NCBI RefSeq assembly: GCF_024281235.1
Contig: NZ_JAHWXY010000007.1
Coordinates: 1-64,000, forward strand
From: Shinella daejeonensis
GTDB taxonomy: Bacteria > Pseudomonadota > Alphaproteobacteria > Rhizobiales > Rhizobiaceae
DNA length: 64,000 nucleotides
Reading direction: 5' to 3'
Both the position numbers and the translations under genes were made by a program. The notes below the pieces were generated by a model, which ran no database searches, was not told the DNA's origin, and was given only the letters and a program-made list of their open reading frames with translations. Every line of letters begins with the position of its first letter. Within the stretch, counting starts at the first letter, position 1. Positions 18,098-27,600 of the stretch are shown piece after piece.

Positions 18098-20254
18098 ATG
18101 GCAAGAGCTGCCAAGAAAAAGAAACCGGCCCTCCCGATGATCGAGTTCTCGCGGGCGCGGGACATTCCGTTCAACCGGATCAGGCTGTCCGCCGACAATG
18201 TGCGCGAAATCGACGTCGAGGCTGGTCTCGACGACCTCGCCCATGACATCGAGCGCCGCGAGGACTTGATCCAGGGCATCAATGTCCGCGCCATCCTCGA
18301 CGAGGCCGGCAACGAGACCGGCGATTTCGAGACCCCGGCCGGCGGCCGCCGATTCCGGGTGATCAGCCGTTTGATCGAGGCCGGACGCTTCCCCGAGGAT
18401 GGCCTCGTCCCCTGCATCGTCAAGAAGACCGATGCCAAGACCTCGGCCATCGACGACTCGCTGGCCGAGAACCTGCTGCGCCTCGCCCTTCACCCGCTCG
18501 ACCAGTTCAAGGCGTTCAAGCGGATGTTCGACATGGGCATGTCGAAGGAGGAGATCGCCGATGCATGGCGGACCACGCCGCGCTACATCATGCAGCGTCT
18601 TCGCCTCGCGACCGTGGCGCCATCCCTGCTCGACGCCTATGCGAAGAACGAGATGACGTTGGCGATGCTGGAAGCCTTCACCGTCAACCCCGATCACGAG
18701 CGTCAACAGCAGGTCTGGGACCGCGTCAGCAATTCCTGGCAGAAGGAGCCCTGGCAGATCCGCAGTATGCTGACCGAAACCACGGTCCCGGTCGCCGACA
18801 AGCGCGCCCGCTTCGTCGGCATTGACGCCTATGAGGCGGCGGGCGGCCCGGTGCTGCGCGATCTCTTCTCCGAGGAGAACGGCGGTTGGTTGCAGGACAT
18901 CACGCTTCTCGACCGGCTGGTCGACGAGAAACTGCGCACCATCGCCGACGAGATCGCCGGTCAGGGCTGGAAGTGGATCGACTCGGCGGTCGAGCTTCCC
19001 TACGGTCACACCAACGGCCTGCGCAGGCTGGTCGGCGTGACCCAGGAGCTGACCGACGAGGAACGCGCCGCCCGCGAGGCGCTGCGCGACGAGTATGACG
19101 AACTCGAAGCGAAGTATGCCGAAACCGAGGATCTGCCTGAAGAGGTCGATCAGCGTCTCGGGGAGATCGAAGCCGAGTTAGAAGCCTTCGAGAACCGGCC
19201 TGTCACCTTCGCGCCGGAAGACATCGCCCGCGCCGGTGTGTTCGTCAGCCTCGACCGCGAGGGTGGGCTGATCGTCAGCAGCGGTTATGTCCGCCCCGAG
19301 GACGAGCAGCCGGAGGCCGTCGACGGCGAGGATGCCGGCGAAGGTGCGGACCCGTCCGATCCTGATGCCGTGCAGCGCGCCGTCATCACCGTCGGCGGCG
19401 AGCCGATCCCGGATGGCGACGAGGAAGATGAAGATGCCGTCAAGCCGCTGCCCGAGCGGCTGGTGACGGATCTGACCGCCTGGCGCACGCTGGCGCTGCG
19501 CAATGCGCTCGCCGAGAATCCGCACATCGCCATGACCGCCCTGCTGCACAAGCTGGTTCTCGATACTTTCGAGCGCACCGCCACCTCGGGAACGAGCCTC
19601 TATGCCGCCGTTCGTCATAACTATCTTCCTGCGGATGCGACGGGGCTCGCTGACACTGCCGCGGCGAAGATGATCGACGAGCGCGCGGACGCCTGGCGGG
19701 GCGACATTCCCTCCGGTGATGACGACCGGCTCTGGGGCTGGATCGACGGTCTCGACGATGCCAGCCGCCTGGCGCTGCTCGCCCATTGCGTCAGCTTCGG
19801 CGTCAACGCGCTCTACGAGCGGCCGAACCCCTATTCGGGCAATGGCATCTCGCAGCACGGTCTCGACCGCCGCATGGCCGAGGCCGAACGGCTGGCGCAG
19901 GCCACCGGCCTCGATCTCGTCGAAGCGGGCTGGAGGCCCACGGTCGAGAACTATCTGGGCCGCGTGACCAAGACCCGCATCCTCGAAGCGGTGCGCGAGG
20001 GCGCCGGTGATCGGGCTGCCGATCTCATCGCGCATCTGAAGAAGGGCGACATGGCGAAGGAGGCCGAACGGCTTCTGGCCGACACCGGCTGGCTGCCGGA
20101 ACCGCTGCGCCCTGCTATGGGTGCAGAGATCGTCGACAGCGCAGTCGACCAGGACGAGGACGGCGTGGCGCTGCCCGACTTCCTCGCCGCTGATGACGAC
20201 GAGGACGCCCCCGAGACGGCCGGCGATCCGGCCGCTCTTGTCGCCGCCGAGTGA
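18098..20254 (+). CDS. ParB-like nuclease-domain protein
   Basis: A 718-aa protein. Residues about 15-130 form a ParB/Srx-like domain (IPFNRIRLSADNVREIDVEAG, GGRRFRVISRLIEAG, DSLAENLLR). An HTH region follows (MGMSKEEIADAWRTTPRYIMQRLRLA), then a long acidic C-terminal region with Glu/Asp-rich stretches near 330-450. Such long ParB-like proteins are a common ICE or plasmid maintenance gene. Some ParB-fold proteins bind CTP and centromere sites, others are nucleases; which applies here cannot be read from the sequence. The start at 18098 follows leader copy C. Confidence 0.85.
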   Translation: MARAAKKKKPALPMIEFSRARDIPFNRIRLSADNVREIDVEAGLDDLAHDIERREDLIQGINVRAILDEAGNETGDFETPAGGRRFRVISRLIEAGRFPEDGLVPCIVKKTDAKTSAIDDSLAENLLRLALHPLDQFKAFKRMFDMGMSKEEIADAWRTTPRYIMQRLRLATVAPSLLDAYAKNEMTLAMLEAFTVNPDHERQQQVWDRVSNSWQKEPWQIRSMLTETTVPVADKRARFVGIDAYEAAGGPVLRDLFSEENGGWLQDITLLDRLVDEKLRTIADEIAGQGWKWIDSAVELPYGHTNGLRRLVGVTQELTDEERAAREALRDEYDELEAKYAETEDLPEEVDQRLGEIEAELEAFENRPVTFAPEDIARAGVFVSLDREGGLIVSSGYVRPEDEQPEAVDGEDAGEGADPSDPDAVQRAVITVGGEPIPDGDEEDEDAVKPLPERLVTDLTAWRTLALRNALAENPHIAMTALLHKLVLDTFERTATSGTSLYAAVRHNYLPADATGLADTAAAKMIDERADAWRGDIPSGDDDRLWGWIDGLDDASRLALLAHCVSFGVNALYERPNPYSGNGISQHGLDRRMAEAERLAQATGLDLVEAGWRPTVENYLGRVTKTRILEAVREGAGDRAADLIAHLKKGDMAKEAERLLADTGWLPEPLRPAMGAEIVDSAVDQDEDGVALPDFLAADDDEDAPETAGDPAALVAAE

Positions 20255-20306
20255 CGCGCACCGGGGCGGCCTCGGTCGCCCCGCTTTCCATCCCCTTCCA
20301 CCTCAA

Positions 20307-20343
20307 GGCCCGGCATCTCGCCGGGCCGTTTCCGTTTCAGGAG
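20307..20343 (+). promoter_or_regulatory. hairpin plus T-rich tract running into a ribosome binding site
   Basis: Stem GGCCCGGC/GCCGGGCC (20307-20314 with 20320-20327), then GTTTCCGTTTCAGGAG. The same module occurs at 20853 and 23381. It may be a terminator or attenuator placed directly before the Shine-Dalgarno sequence of the 20353 gene. Confidence 0.55.
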
Positions 20344-20352
20344 ACCAGATTC

Positions 20353-20829
20353 ATGTCCGCTTCCCTCATCTTCGACATTGCCCCGCTCGGCTCGCTTGTC
20401 GCCTATAGCGACGGCGAGCCGAAGCCGCCCGCGCGCTTCACCAAGAAGCTGGCCGCGTGGAAATCCCGCAATGGTGTCGGCCGTCTTGTCCGCAAGACGC
20501 CGGGCCGCGAGCGTCCGACCTACACGACCCCGCCATCCTTCACCCTGCATGAGGGCGATTTCGGCGAAGGTGGCATCATTCTGATCACCGTCATGCGCAG
20601 CTACGGCATCGACAGCGATCTGCGGTTTCGGGTGATCGAACGCCCGAAGATTGGTCAGGTCCGCGTCCTGCAGGATGTCGGCGAGAACACCGAGTTGCTG
20701 CATCTCGCCGAGAATCGTGACGCCGCCGAACTCTGGCTGGCCAGGAACGGCTACAGCCGCGCGCGTCTCGAGGAGATCACCGCCGACGAGGTGGGCGCCG
20801 ATGCCATCGAGGGTCGCGCCGCCGCGTGA
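20353..20829 (+). CDS. conserved ICE protein of unknown function
   Basis: A 158-aa soluble protein (LIFDIAPLGSLVAYSDGEPKPPARF). Not recognised; no catalytic motif seen. It is separated from the parB-like gene by two hairpins and preceded by CAGGAG. First of a run of small genes (20353-24475) in the same direction, typical of the variable maintenance region of these ICEs. Confidence 0.7.
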   Translation: MSASLIFDIAPLGSLVAYSDGEPKPPARFTKKLAAWKSRNGVGRLVRKTPGRERPTYTTPPSFTLHEGDFGEGGIILITVMRSYGIDSDLRFRVIERPKIGQVRVLQDVGENTELLHLAENRDAAELWLARNGYSRARLEEITADEVGADAIEGRAAA

Positions 20830-20852
20830 CTTGTCGCTTTTCTCATTCACCT

Positions 20853-20895
20853 GGCCCGCCGTCGAAGGACTGCGGGCCATTTTCATTTCAGGAGA
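20853..20895 (+). promoter_or_regulatory. hairpin plus T-rich tract running into a ribosome binding site
   Basis: Stem GGCCCGC/GCGGGCC (20853-20859 with 20872-20878), then ATTTTCATTTCAGGAG. Second copy of the module seen at 20307 and 23381. Confidence 0.55.
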
Positions 20896-20900
20896 AGACC

Positions 20901-21227
20901 ATGCCAACCGAACCCAAAGTCATCCGACCAGCCCCGCAAAGGGTTTATGTTGCCATTTATGAGCACCGTCATGGCACGGATGTTCGTGTGTTCACCGATG
21001 AGGCCCAGGCCACGTGCTGGCGCACAGGCTTGGCCAAGGAATGGTGGAGCGATGCCTTCGAGGACGGTCCCCCGCCCGATGATGCAATCGGCGAGGCATA
21101 TTTCGAGCGGATGCTGGAGCGCGACGAGTTCTTTTCGACGATGCAGTGCGAGGTCGAAGCCGGCGATCACCGCCCGACCGGTCCCGCGGATCTCGGTTCG
21201 ATCCCCGGCACAGAAAGGTCGGCATGA
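20901..21227 (+). CDS. conserved small ICE protein of unknown function
   Basis: A 108-aa acidic protein (RVYVAIYEHRHGTDVRVFTDEAQATCWRT). The tone of the sequence suggests a small alpha/beta protein; I do not recognise the family. CAGGAGAAG precedes the ATG. Its stop overlaps the next start, so the pair is co-translated. Confidence 0.68.
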   Translation: MPTEPKVIRPAPQRVYVAIYEHRHGTDVRVFTDEAQATCWRTGLAKEWWSDAFEDGPPPDDAIGEAYFERMLERDEFFSTMQCEVEAGDHRPTGPADLGSIPGTERSA

Positions 21228-21520
21228 TGACAGTCGATGAAATCTTTGCCGACGACCGCAACAATCCTCCCTCGGAACGGTCGCTTCCGTGGGAGGAGAC
21301 GTGTGATGGTGTCACCGTCGTTGTCGAGCCGAAGCCGCATTGGGCCGAGGATATGCGCGTCTTCCGGTTAGATGCGTGCGAATATTGCCGCTATCGCGAC
21401 TGGACGACGGATGGCGCCCGCGCGCGGTTCTACGGGCATATCGACACTTCCGGCGACGATGTGATGCTGAAGGCCCGCGCCATGATCGCCCGCGAAATCG
21501 CTGAAGGGCTCTGGGACTGA
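21224..21520 (+). CDS. conserved small ICE protein of unknown function
   Basis: A 98-aa protein (MTVDEIFADDRNNPPSERSLPWEE ... CEYCRYRDW). It has one CxxC pair but no second, so metal binding is only a possibility. Starts in the ATGA overlap with the previous gene; ATG at 21227 is an alternative start. Not recognised. Confidence 0.62.
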   Translation: MMTVDEIFADDRNNPPSERSLPWEETCDGVTVVVEPKPHWAEDMRVFRLDACEYCRYRDWTTDGARARFYGHIDTSGDDVMLKARAMIAREIAEGLWD

Positions 21521-21955
21521 CCGGCCCTGAAAGCAGCGCCTGGCATCGGACTGTCGGGTATTGCTGCACGCAGCGATGGATCGAGGTCCAGCTTCACCAT
21601 AATGCCGTCCGCTTGTTGTTGCGGAGGGACGGGTTCAATCCCCGGACTGAATCACGTCCTGGAAATCGGCCCGGCAACGAGGCTTGCGCGGCGAGGCATC
21701 CGCGACGGGTATCCGGCATCCTGTCAGATGCGAAGCACCACCCCCGCTTCCATTCGCAAACCTTGGTCCGTCCGTCTCTTCGTCAATCAACCCACGAGGG
21801 GTCGGCTTACGCAAGCGTGCCGCCCTCGCGGATTCGGCCCCCTCTAAAACGGAGTGGCCCGAACGCGCGAGGGTGATTGCAGATCCGGCCGGACACTTCG
21901 GGCACCTGTCGCGCGGGGGATGGTCCCTCGCCTCCAAAGACAGGAGCCGGAACCC
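21521..21955 (+). other. 435-bp intergenic region
   Basis: No gene is supported. It contains a hairpin with a T-arm-like sequence (about 21610-21653) and, near the end, the leader hairpin at 21913-21931 in front of the 54-aa gene. Confidence 0.5.
21913..21931 (+). promoter_or_regulatory. leader hairpin with TGG loop, copy 1
   Basis: An 8-bp stem (21913-21920 with 21924-21931, ending GGGA/TCCC) with loop TGG, 25 bases before an ATG reached through AACCC. The ssb leader at 32544-32564 has the same GGGA-TGG-TCCC tip, a different lower stem and the same AACCC-ATG. Confidence 0.5.
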
Positions 21956-22120
21956 ATGTCCTATGCAGATGCCACCGCCTTCGCCGCCAGCCTCGCCACC
22001 ACCCTGATGGTCGAGATCGTCGTGTTTCAGGCCGGGGACGGAACCCACGGCGCTTGCCCCGCCGCCGAGTTCGACGGCGACGAGGACATGGTGGAGCTGG
22101 AACTCGATCCATGGAGCTGA
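21956..22120 (+). CDS. small conserved protein of unknown function
   Basis: A 54-aa acidic protein (MSYADATAFAASLATTLMVEIV ... ending DMVELELDPWS, given in parts). CAGGAG lies 14 bases before the ATG. No domain recognised. A GGCGC-GAAA-GCGCC hairpin follows the stop, consistent with a discrete transcription unit. Confidence 0.6.
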   Translation: MSYADATAFAASLATTLMVEIVVFQAGDGTHGACPAAEFDGDEDMVELELDPWS

Positions 22121-22295
22121 GGCGCGAAAGCGCCTCGCCCCGACGGCCCGATGCCCAAGCGCAGCCGGGCCTCTTCCCGTCAAACGCCGCCGATTGCCGC
22201 TTGCGTGCCGGGTGGCATTGCGATCCCGGCTCGCATCGGAAAGAACCGGCGGCGATCACGCCGATTTCGCTCCTTTAAGATGAAAGCCATTCGTC

Positions 22296-22664
22296 ATGCT
22301 CGGCCATATCGTCGTTTCCGTTCTGCTCTGCACGGCATCCTGCGAACCGGCCGCAATCCGGGTCTGGGACGGAGACTCCATCCGCCTGGGCACAACGCGG
22401 CAAGCGGAAGCGGTTCGGATCTTCAACATCGATGCCCCCGAGATCGAGGGCCGTTGCACCTATGAATCCGATCTCGCGTTGCAAGCGAAGACCAGGCTCG
22501 CCGATCTCCTGCATGGGCGGCGCGTTGAAATCCTGCGTCAGGGCACGGACCGCTACGGCCGAACCCTGGCGGCGATCCGCGTCGAAGGCCACGACGTCGG
22601 CGATATTCTCGTCGGTGAAGGGCTGGCGAGAACCTGGGCTGGACGGCGCGAGCCCTGGTGCTGA
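22296..22664 (+). CDS. thermonuclease-family (SNase-like) secreted nuclease
   Basis: A 122-aa protein with a short hydrophobic N-terminus (MLGHIVVSVLLCTASC) and a staphylococcal-nuclease fold: DGDSIRL, FNIDAPEIEG (Arg/Asp/Glu calcium and catalytic region), QGTDRYGRTLA (catalytic Arg) and GLARTWAG. It is shorter than full SNase (about 150 aa) but has the core motifs. Small thermonuclease genes are common in ICE accessory regions. Probably exported; its role in the element is unknown. Confidence 0.85.
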   Translation: MLGHIVVSVLLCTASCEPAAIRVWDGDSIRLGTTRQAEAVRIFNIDAPEIEGRCTYESDLALQAKTRLADLLHGRRVEILRQGTDRYGRTLAAIRVEGHDVGDILVGEGLARTWAGRREPWC

Positions 22665-22714
22665 GCGTCGGATCATTCCGGCGCAGACCGGAACAATCCT
22701 CAATCGCGAAGGAA

Positions 22715-22794
22715 GAGTGAGAGTGCGGGCCGGTTGGCCGTGACGGGTTGCAGGCGGGAGAGAGGCTTCCGCCGCCCGTCGCGGAGTATTCCCC
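22715..22794 (+). promoter_or_regulatory. structured 5' leader, copy B
   Basis: Begins GAGTGAGAGTG as copy A does. Outer stem GACGGG/CCCGTC (22742-22747 with 22775-22780); inner stem GGCGGGAG/CTTCCGCC (22753-22760 with 22766-22773) around loop AGAGG; then CGGAG and the ATG at 22795. The inner stem differs from copy A at several paired positions yet keeps pairing. Confidence 0.6.
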
Positions 22795-23352
22795 ATGACC
22801 CTATCCCGCCAAACTGCGTTCGCTCCTATCAGCGAAATCCTCGCGCGGCAGGTGCTGCCCCGGCTGCACCGCGCCCAGAGGCTGCCCCTGCGCATCTCCT
22901 GCATCGGCACCGCGCGTTACGATGGTCTCGGTGATGCCGACGGTTTCGACCGCTCGGTCGTCATCGGCGAGTGCCCATCCCCCGAAGACGCCATGATCTT
23001 CGCCAGCCGGCGTATCGCACGCGACGACGTCCGCATCGGCTCGGACGATACGCTGCGCTTCCGCCCGCGCATCATGATCATTCAGGATAGCGACAAGGGC
23101 CTGGTTCTCGCCGGAGAGGTCCGGGCCGGGATCGTCCTCTGGCAGCAACCCGTCGCTTCCGACGCCGAGGCCCGCCGTGTCGTCACCGAGGCCAGCCGTC
23201 TGCGCGGCATGGCCTTCACGGCATCCGGGTGCGGCGACGCGGCATCTGCCCGCGATCTCCGCTACCGCGCCAGCCTGCTCGAGGCCCGGCTGGTCGATCC
23301 TTTCTGGCGCGAGACCGCCGCCGAACTTCTGCGGCTGCCGCAAGCCGCCTGA
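22795..23352 (+). CDS. conserved ICE protein of unknown function
   Basis: A 185-aa soluble protein (LSRQTAFAPISEILARQVLP ... SCIGTARYDGLGDADGFDRS). Not recognised. It is the third gene carrying the structured leader shared with ardC and the parB-like gene, which suggests shared control and perhaps a shared early-entry or maintenance role. Confidence 0.68.
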   Translation: MTLSRQTAFAPISEILARQVLPRLHRAQRLPLRISCIGTARYDGLGDADGFDRSVVIGECPSPEDAMIFASRRIARDDVRIGSDDTLRFRPRIMIIQDSDKGLVLAGEVRAGIVLWQQPVASDAEARRVVTEASRLRGMAFTASGCGDAASARDLRYRASLLEARLVDPFWRETAAELLRLPQAA

Positions 23353-23380
23353 TCACACCAACCAGTTTCCACCCATCCTC

Positions 23381-23415
23381 GCCCGGCCTCGCGCCGGGCT
23401 TTGTCGTTTCAGGAG
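23381..23415 (+). promoter_or_regulatory. hairpin plus T-rich tract running into a ribosome binding site
   Basis: Stem GCCCGGC/GCCGGGC (23381-23387 with 23393-23399), then TTTGTCGTTTCAGGAG. Third copy of the module seen at 20307 and 20853. Confidence 0.55.
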
Positions 23416-23421
23416 CCTGAC

Positions 23422-23838
23422 ATGGCCAACTATTTCACCCATTTCTCCTGCCTGCTCGATGTGGGCACGCCCGAGAACGCGGCCCGCGCGCTCGAACTCT
23501 ACAACGCGCTGTCCGAGCAAAACGCCGCCGAAGACCCTCCGTCCGAGGGCTTCCTGCTCTCGATCCAGCCTGAACATGGCGGCACGCAGCTCTGGATGCG
23601 CGATGACGAAACCGGCGATCCAGAGCATGTCATCCAGTTCGTCAAGCGCTGCGCCGCCGCGTTCGGGCTGACCGGACTCTGGGGCTTTCAGTATGCGACC
23701 ACCTGTTCGCAGGCGCGAGTGAACGCCTTCGGCGGCGGCGCGCACGCCCTTGATCTCGCCACCGGCGAGACCGTGGACTGGATCTATAGTGGCAGTTGGC
23801 TGGAGATCGTCCTGGACGGAGGTGATCCCTATGCCTGA
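23422..23838 (+). CDS. conserved ICE protein of unknown function
   Basis: A 138-aa acidic protein (MANYFTHFSCLLDVGTPENAARALELYNAL). Not recognised; the opening phrase recurs in plasmid and ICE proteins of Rhizobiales as far as I remember. The end overlaps the next gene by eight bases, so the two are co-translated. Confidence 0.7.
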   Translation: MANYFTHFSCLLDVGTPENAARALELYNALSEQNAAEDPPSEGFLLSIQPEHGGTQLWMRDDETGDPEHVIQFVKRCAAAFGLTGLWGFQYATTCSQARVNAFGGGAHALDLATGETVDWIYSGSWLEIVLDGGDPYA

Positions 23839-24475
23839 GATCATCGAAACCACGGTCTATCGGCTCGACGAGCTTTCCGACACGGCAAAGGACAAGGCCC
23901 GCGCCTGGTATCGCGATGGCGGGTTCGACTACGACTGGTATGATGCGGTCTATGAGGATTTCCAGCGGATCGCGGAAATCCTCGGCATCCGCTTCAAGAC
24001 CCGCACCGTGGGCCTGTATGGCGGCGGATCGCGGCAGCAGCCGTGCATCTTCTTCTCAGGCTTCTGGTCGCAAGGCGATGGGGCCTGCTTCGAGGGCTAC
24101 TATTCCTACCGGAAGCACTCCCCCTCCGAAATCCGGTCCTATGCACCGCTGGATACGACCCTGCACGGCATCGCCGACGCCCTTCAGGCAGTCCAGCGGC
24201 GCAACTTCTGCCAACTTCGAGCCGAGGCAACGCATCGCGGCCACTACTACCACGAATATTGCATGTCGATCTCCGTCACCCGCGACAGTCTGACATATCA
24301 GGACATGACCGCCGATGCCGAGGAGATCGTCATAGAGGCGCTGCGTGATCTCACCCGCTGGCTCTACCGCCAGTTGGAGCGCGAATACGACTACCTGACC
24401 TCGGATGAGGTGATCGACGAGGCCATCGTCGCCAATGAATATACCTTCACCGGAGCCGGACGCCGCTTTGGCTGA
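23831..24475 (+). CDS. conserved ICE protein of unknown function (antitoxin-like annotation possible)
   Basis: A 214-aa acidic, Tyr-rich protein (YRLDELSDTAKDKARAWYRD, FFSGFWSQGDGACFEGYYSY). Such proteins occur widely in phages and ICEs; some have been labelled antitoxins without strong evidence. No toxin partner is next to it, so I leave the function open. A strong hairpin terminator follows the stop. Confidence 0.72.
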   Translation: MPEIIETTVYRLDELSDTAKDKARAWYRDGGFDYDWYDAVYEDFQRIAEILGIRFKTRTVGLYGGGSRQQPCIFFSGFWSQGDGACFEGYYSYRKHSPSEIRSYAPLDTTLHGIADALQAVQRRNFCQLRAEATHRGHYYHEYCMSISVTRDSLTYQDMTADAEEIVIEALRDLTRWLYRQLEREYDYLTSDEVIDEAIVANEYTFTGAGRRFG

Positions 24476-24481
24476 TCCTGA

Positions 24482-24515
24482 CAAGCGCCCCGCCTGACGG
24501 CCGGGCGCTTGTTTC
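24482..24515 (+). terminator. probable rho-independent terminator
   Basis: A 9-bp stem CAAGCGCCC/GGGCGCTTG (24482-24490 with 24503-24511) followed by TTTC, directly after the 23831 gene. Confidence 0.6.
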
Positions 24516-24635
24516 ATGCCTGCTCTCGCCACGGATTGAGAGGGAGAGAGCGGCCGGAAGGGATTTGAGCCGGTGCGGTCGAGAGAGAGAGCGCTGCGCG
24601 GCTCGATCCTGTCCTGCTCTCCCGAGGAATCCCCG

Positions 24636-27600
24636 ATGAACATGATTTCCGCATCCGCGGCGGCATCCGCCACGGCGCCGCTTCCGCGCGACCACGACGC
24701 CGAGACCGCAGCCTGCGTCTTCACCGCTGCTAGGCTTCTCCTGCCGCATCTCGAACGCGGCCAGCGTGTCGATGCCGCAACCCTGCGCGGCGCCATGGAA
24801 GCCGCCTTCGGTGCGTCCGATGCCACCGGCGCATGGAACTGGAAGACCGCCTATGATGCCTGCGAGGCGGCGACCGTTCTCTTCCTGCGCAAATACGGCA
24901 ATGCGCTTTTCCGCAAAGCCGGTACCCCTGCGACGATCTTGCCGCAGCTCGGCAAGATTGCCGGGCTTCTGCCGACGCATACGCGCCGGTCGGAGGAAGC
25001 CCAGACCTTCCAGCAGTTCAGCACCCCGTTCCCGCTCGGCTTCGCGGCGGTCACGGCGGCGGCGATCACGCCTGCCGACCGGGTTCTGGAGCCCTCGGCC
25101 GGGACCGGGCTTCTCGCCATTCTGGCCGAGATCGCGGGCGGCACGCTGCTGCTCAACGAACTGGCCGAGGCCCGCGCCGGTCTCTTGTCTTCCCTCTTTC
25201 CGGCCCTTTCCGTCACCCGGTTCGATGCCGCCCAGATCGACGATCATCTCGATCCCGGCCTTGTCCCGACCGTGGTACTGATGAACCCGCCTTTCTCGGT
25301 CATGGCCAATGTCGAGGGCCGCATGCGTGACGCCGCCTTCCGCCATGTCGCCTCGGCGCTGGCGCGCCTTGCGCCTGGCGGGCGGCTCGTGACCATCACC
25401 GGGGCGAGCTTCGCCCCCGACAACCCCGCATGGACCGCTTCCTGGACCCGCCTGCAGGAACGCGGCCGCGTGGTCTTCTCCGCCGCCGTCGATGGTTCGG
25501 TCTATGCCAAGCATGGCACCACCATCGACACGCGGCTGACCGTCATCGACAAGCTGCCCGCCGAAGACGCGGCGGTGTTCCCTGTCGCGTCCGGTGTCGC
25601 GCCGGACGTGGCGACGCTGATCGGCTGGCTGGCCGAGCAGCTCCCGGCCCGGCTGCCGGTCGATCCCGGCCTGACGGTGTCGGTCGCGCGACCCACCGCA
25701 CCGCGCACTGTGCGCGGCTATGTCAATCGCGCTGCCCGTGCCGCGCCCGCCGCGCCGCTGGCCGAGCCGGAGGGTGTGCCGCTCGCCTTTGAGACCGTGG
25801 ATTGGGAACCGGCTGAGGACGGTCGCCTGTCGGATGCGATCTATGAGGATTACGGCCTCCAGACGATCCGCATCGCCGGGGCGCAGGCGCATCCGACCCA
25901 GCTCGTGCAGTCGGCCTCGATGGCGAGCATCGCGCCGCCGAAGCCCGGCTATCGCCCCACGCTGCCGAAGGACATTCTCGGCAAGCTGTCCGAGGCGCAG
26001 TTGGAGACCGTGATCTATGCCGGCGAGGCCCATGGCGGATTTCTCGCCGGGGCCTGGACTGTCGACGACACGCTCGACAATCTCGCCGCCGCGCCGGAGG
26101 ACGCCAAGGGCGCCATTCGCTTCCGGCAGGGTTTCATGATCGGCGACGGCACCGGTGTCGGCAAGGGCCGGGAATCCGCCGCCATCATCCTCGACAACTG
26201 GCTTCAAGGACGGCGCAAGGCGGTCTGGATCTCGAAATCCGACAAGCTGCTGGAGGACGCGCAACGCGACTGGTCGGCCCTCGGCATGGAGCGGCTGCTG
26301 GTCACGCCGCTCAGCCGATTCCCACAAGGCAAGCCCATCACCCTGGGCGAAGGCATCCTATTTCTAACCTACGCTACACTGCGCTCCGACGACCGCGGAG
26401 AAAGGGTTTCGCGGGTCAAACAGATCGTCGAATGGTTGGGCACCGACTTCGATGGAGTGATCATTTTCGACGAGGCGCATGCCATGGCCAACGCCGCTGG
26501 CGGCAAGGGAGAACGCGGCGATGTCGCCGCCAGCCAGCAGGGTCGCGCCGGGCTGCGCCTCCAGCACGCCCTGCCGCAGGCCCGCGTCGTCTATGTCTCG
26601 GCCACCGGCGCCACCACGGTCCACAATCTCGCCTATGCGCAGCGGCTCGGCCTCTGGGGCGGCGAGGATTTCCCGTTCTCGACCCGTGCCGAGTTCGTCG
26701 AGGCGATTGAGGCCGGCGGCGTTGCGGCGATGGAAGTGCTGGCTCGCGACCTGCGGGCGCTGGGCCTCTACACCGCCCGCTCGCTCTCCTTCAAAGGCGT
26801 CGAATATGAGTTGCTCGACCACGAGCTGACCCCGGAGCAGGTGCTCATCTACGACAGCTATGCCGATGCCTTCGCCATCATCCATAACAATCTCGATGCG
26901 GCGATGCAGGCCGCCAACATCACCGGCGGCGAGGGCGGGTCCGGCACGCTGAACCGGCAGGCCAAGTCCGCCGCGCGCTCGGCCTTCGAGAGCGCCAAGC
27001 AGAGGTTCTTCGGGCACCTGTTGACGTCGATGAAAACCCCGACGCTGATCCGCTCAGTCACCGGCGATCTTGACGCGGGTCATTCGTCCGTAATCCAGAT
27101 CGTCTCGACCGGCGAGGCGCTGATGGAACGACGGCTGGCAGAGATCCCCACCGAGGAATGGGGCGATCTGAAAATGGACCTGTCGCCGCGCGAGTATGTC
27201 CTGGACTACCTCGCTCATTCCTTCCCGGTGCAGCTTTATGAGCCGTTCACGGATTCGGAGGGCAACCTGTCGTCGCGCCCGGTCTATCGTGATGGCCAGC
27301 CGGTCGAGAGCCGCGAGGCCGTGGCCCGGCGCGACGAGATGATCGCGAGCCTCGCCAGCCTGCCGCCGGTTCCCGGCGCGCTCGACCAGATCATCCAGTA
27401 TTTCGGGACCGACACGGTGGCCGAGGTCACGGGTCGTTCGCGCCGTATCGTCCGCAAACGCAGCGTCACCATCGACCGGCTCGTCGTGGAAAATCGCGCG
27501 GGTTCGGCGAACCTCGCCGAGACGCAAGCCTTCATGGACGATCAGAAGCGCGTTCTGGTGTTCAGCGACGCCGGTGGCACCGGGCGCAGCTATCACGCCG

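Noticed and set aside
21606-21660. tRNA-like stretch with TCCGC/GCGGA stem and GGGTTCAATCCCC
   Set aside because: The anticodon-like loop has eight bases, the variable loop is too short, and no acceptor stem pairs across it. It is better described as a hairpin with a T-arm-like sequence.
24573-24635. possible fourth copy of the ardC/parB leader upstream of the methylase/helicase gene
   Set aside because: It shares GGTCGAGAGAGAG with copy C but lacks the GTGACGG outer stem, so it is not counted.
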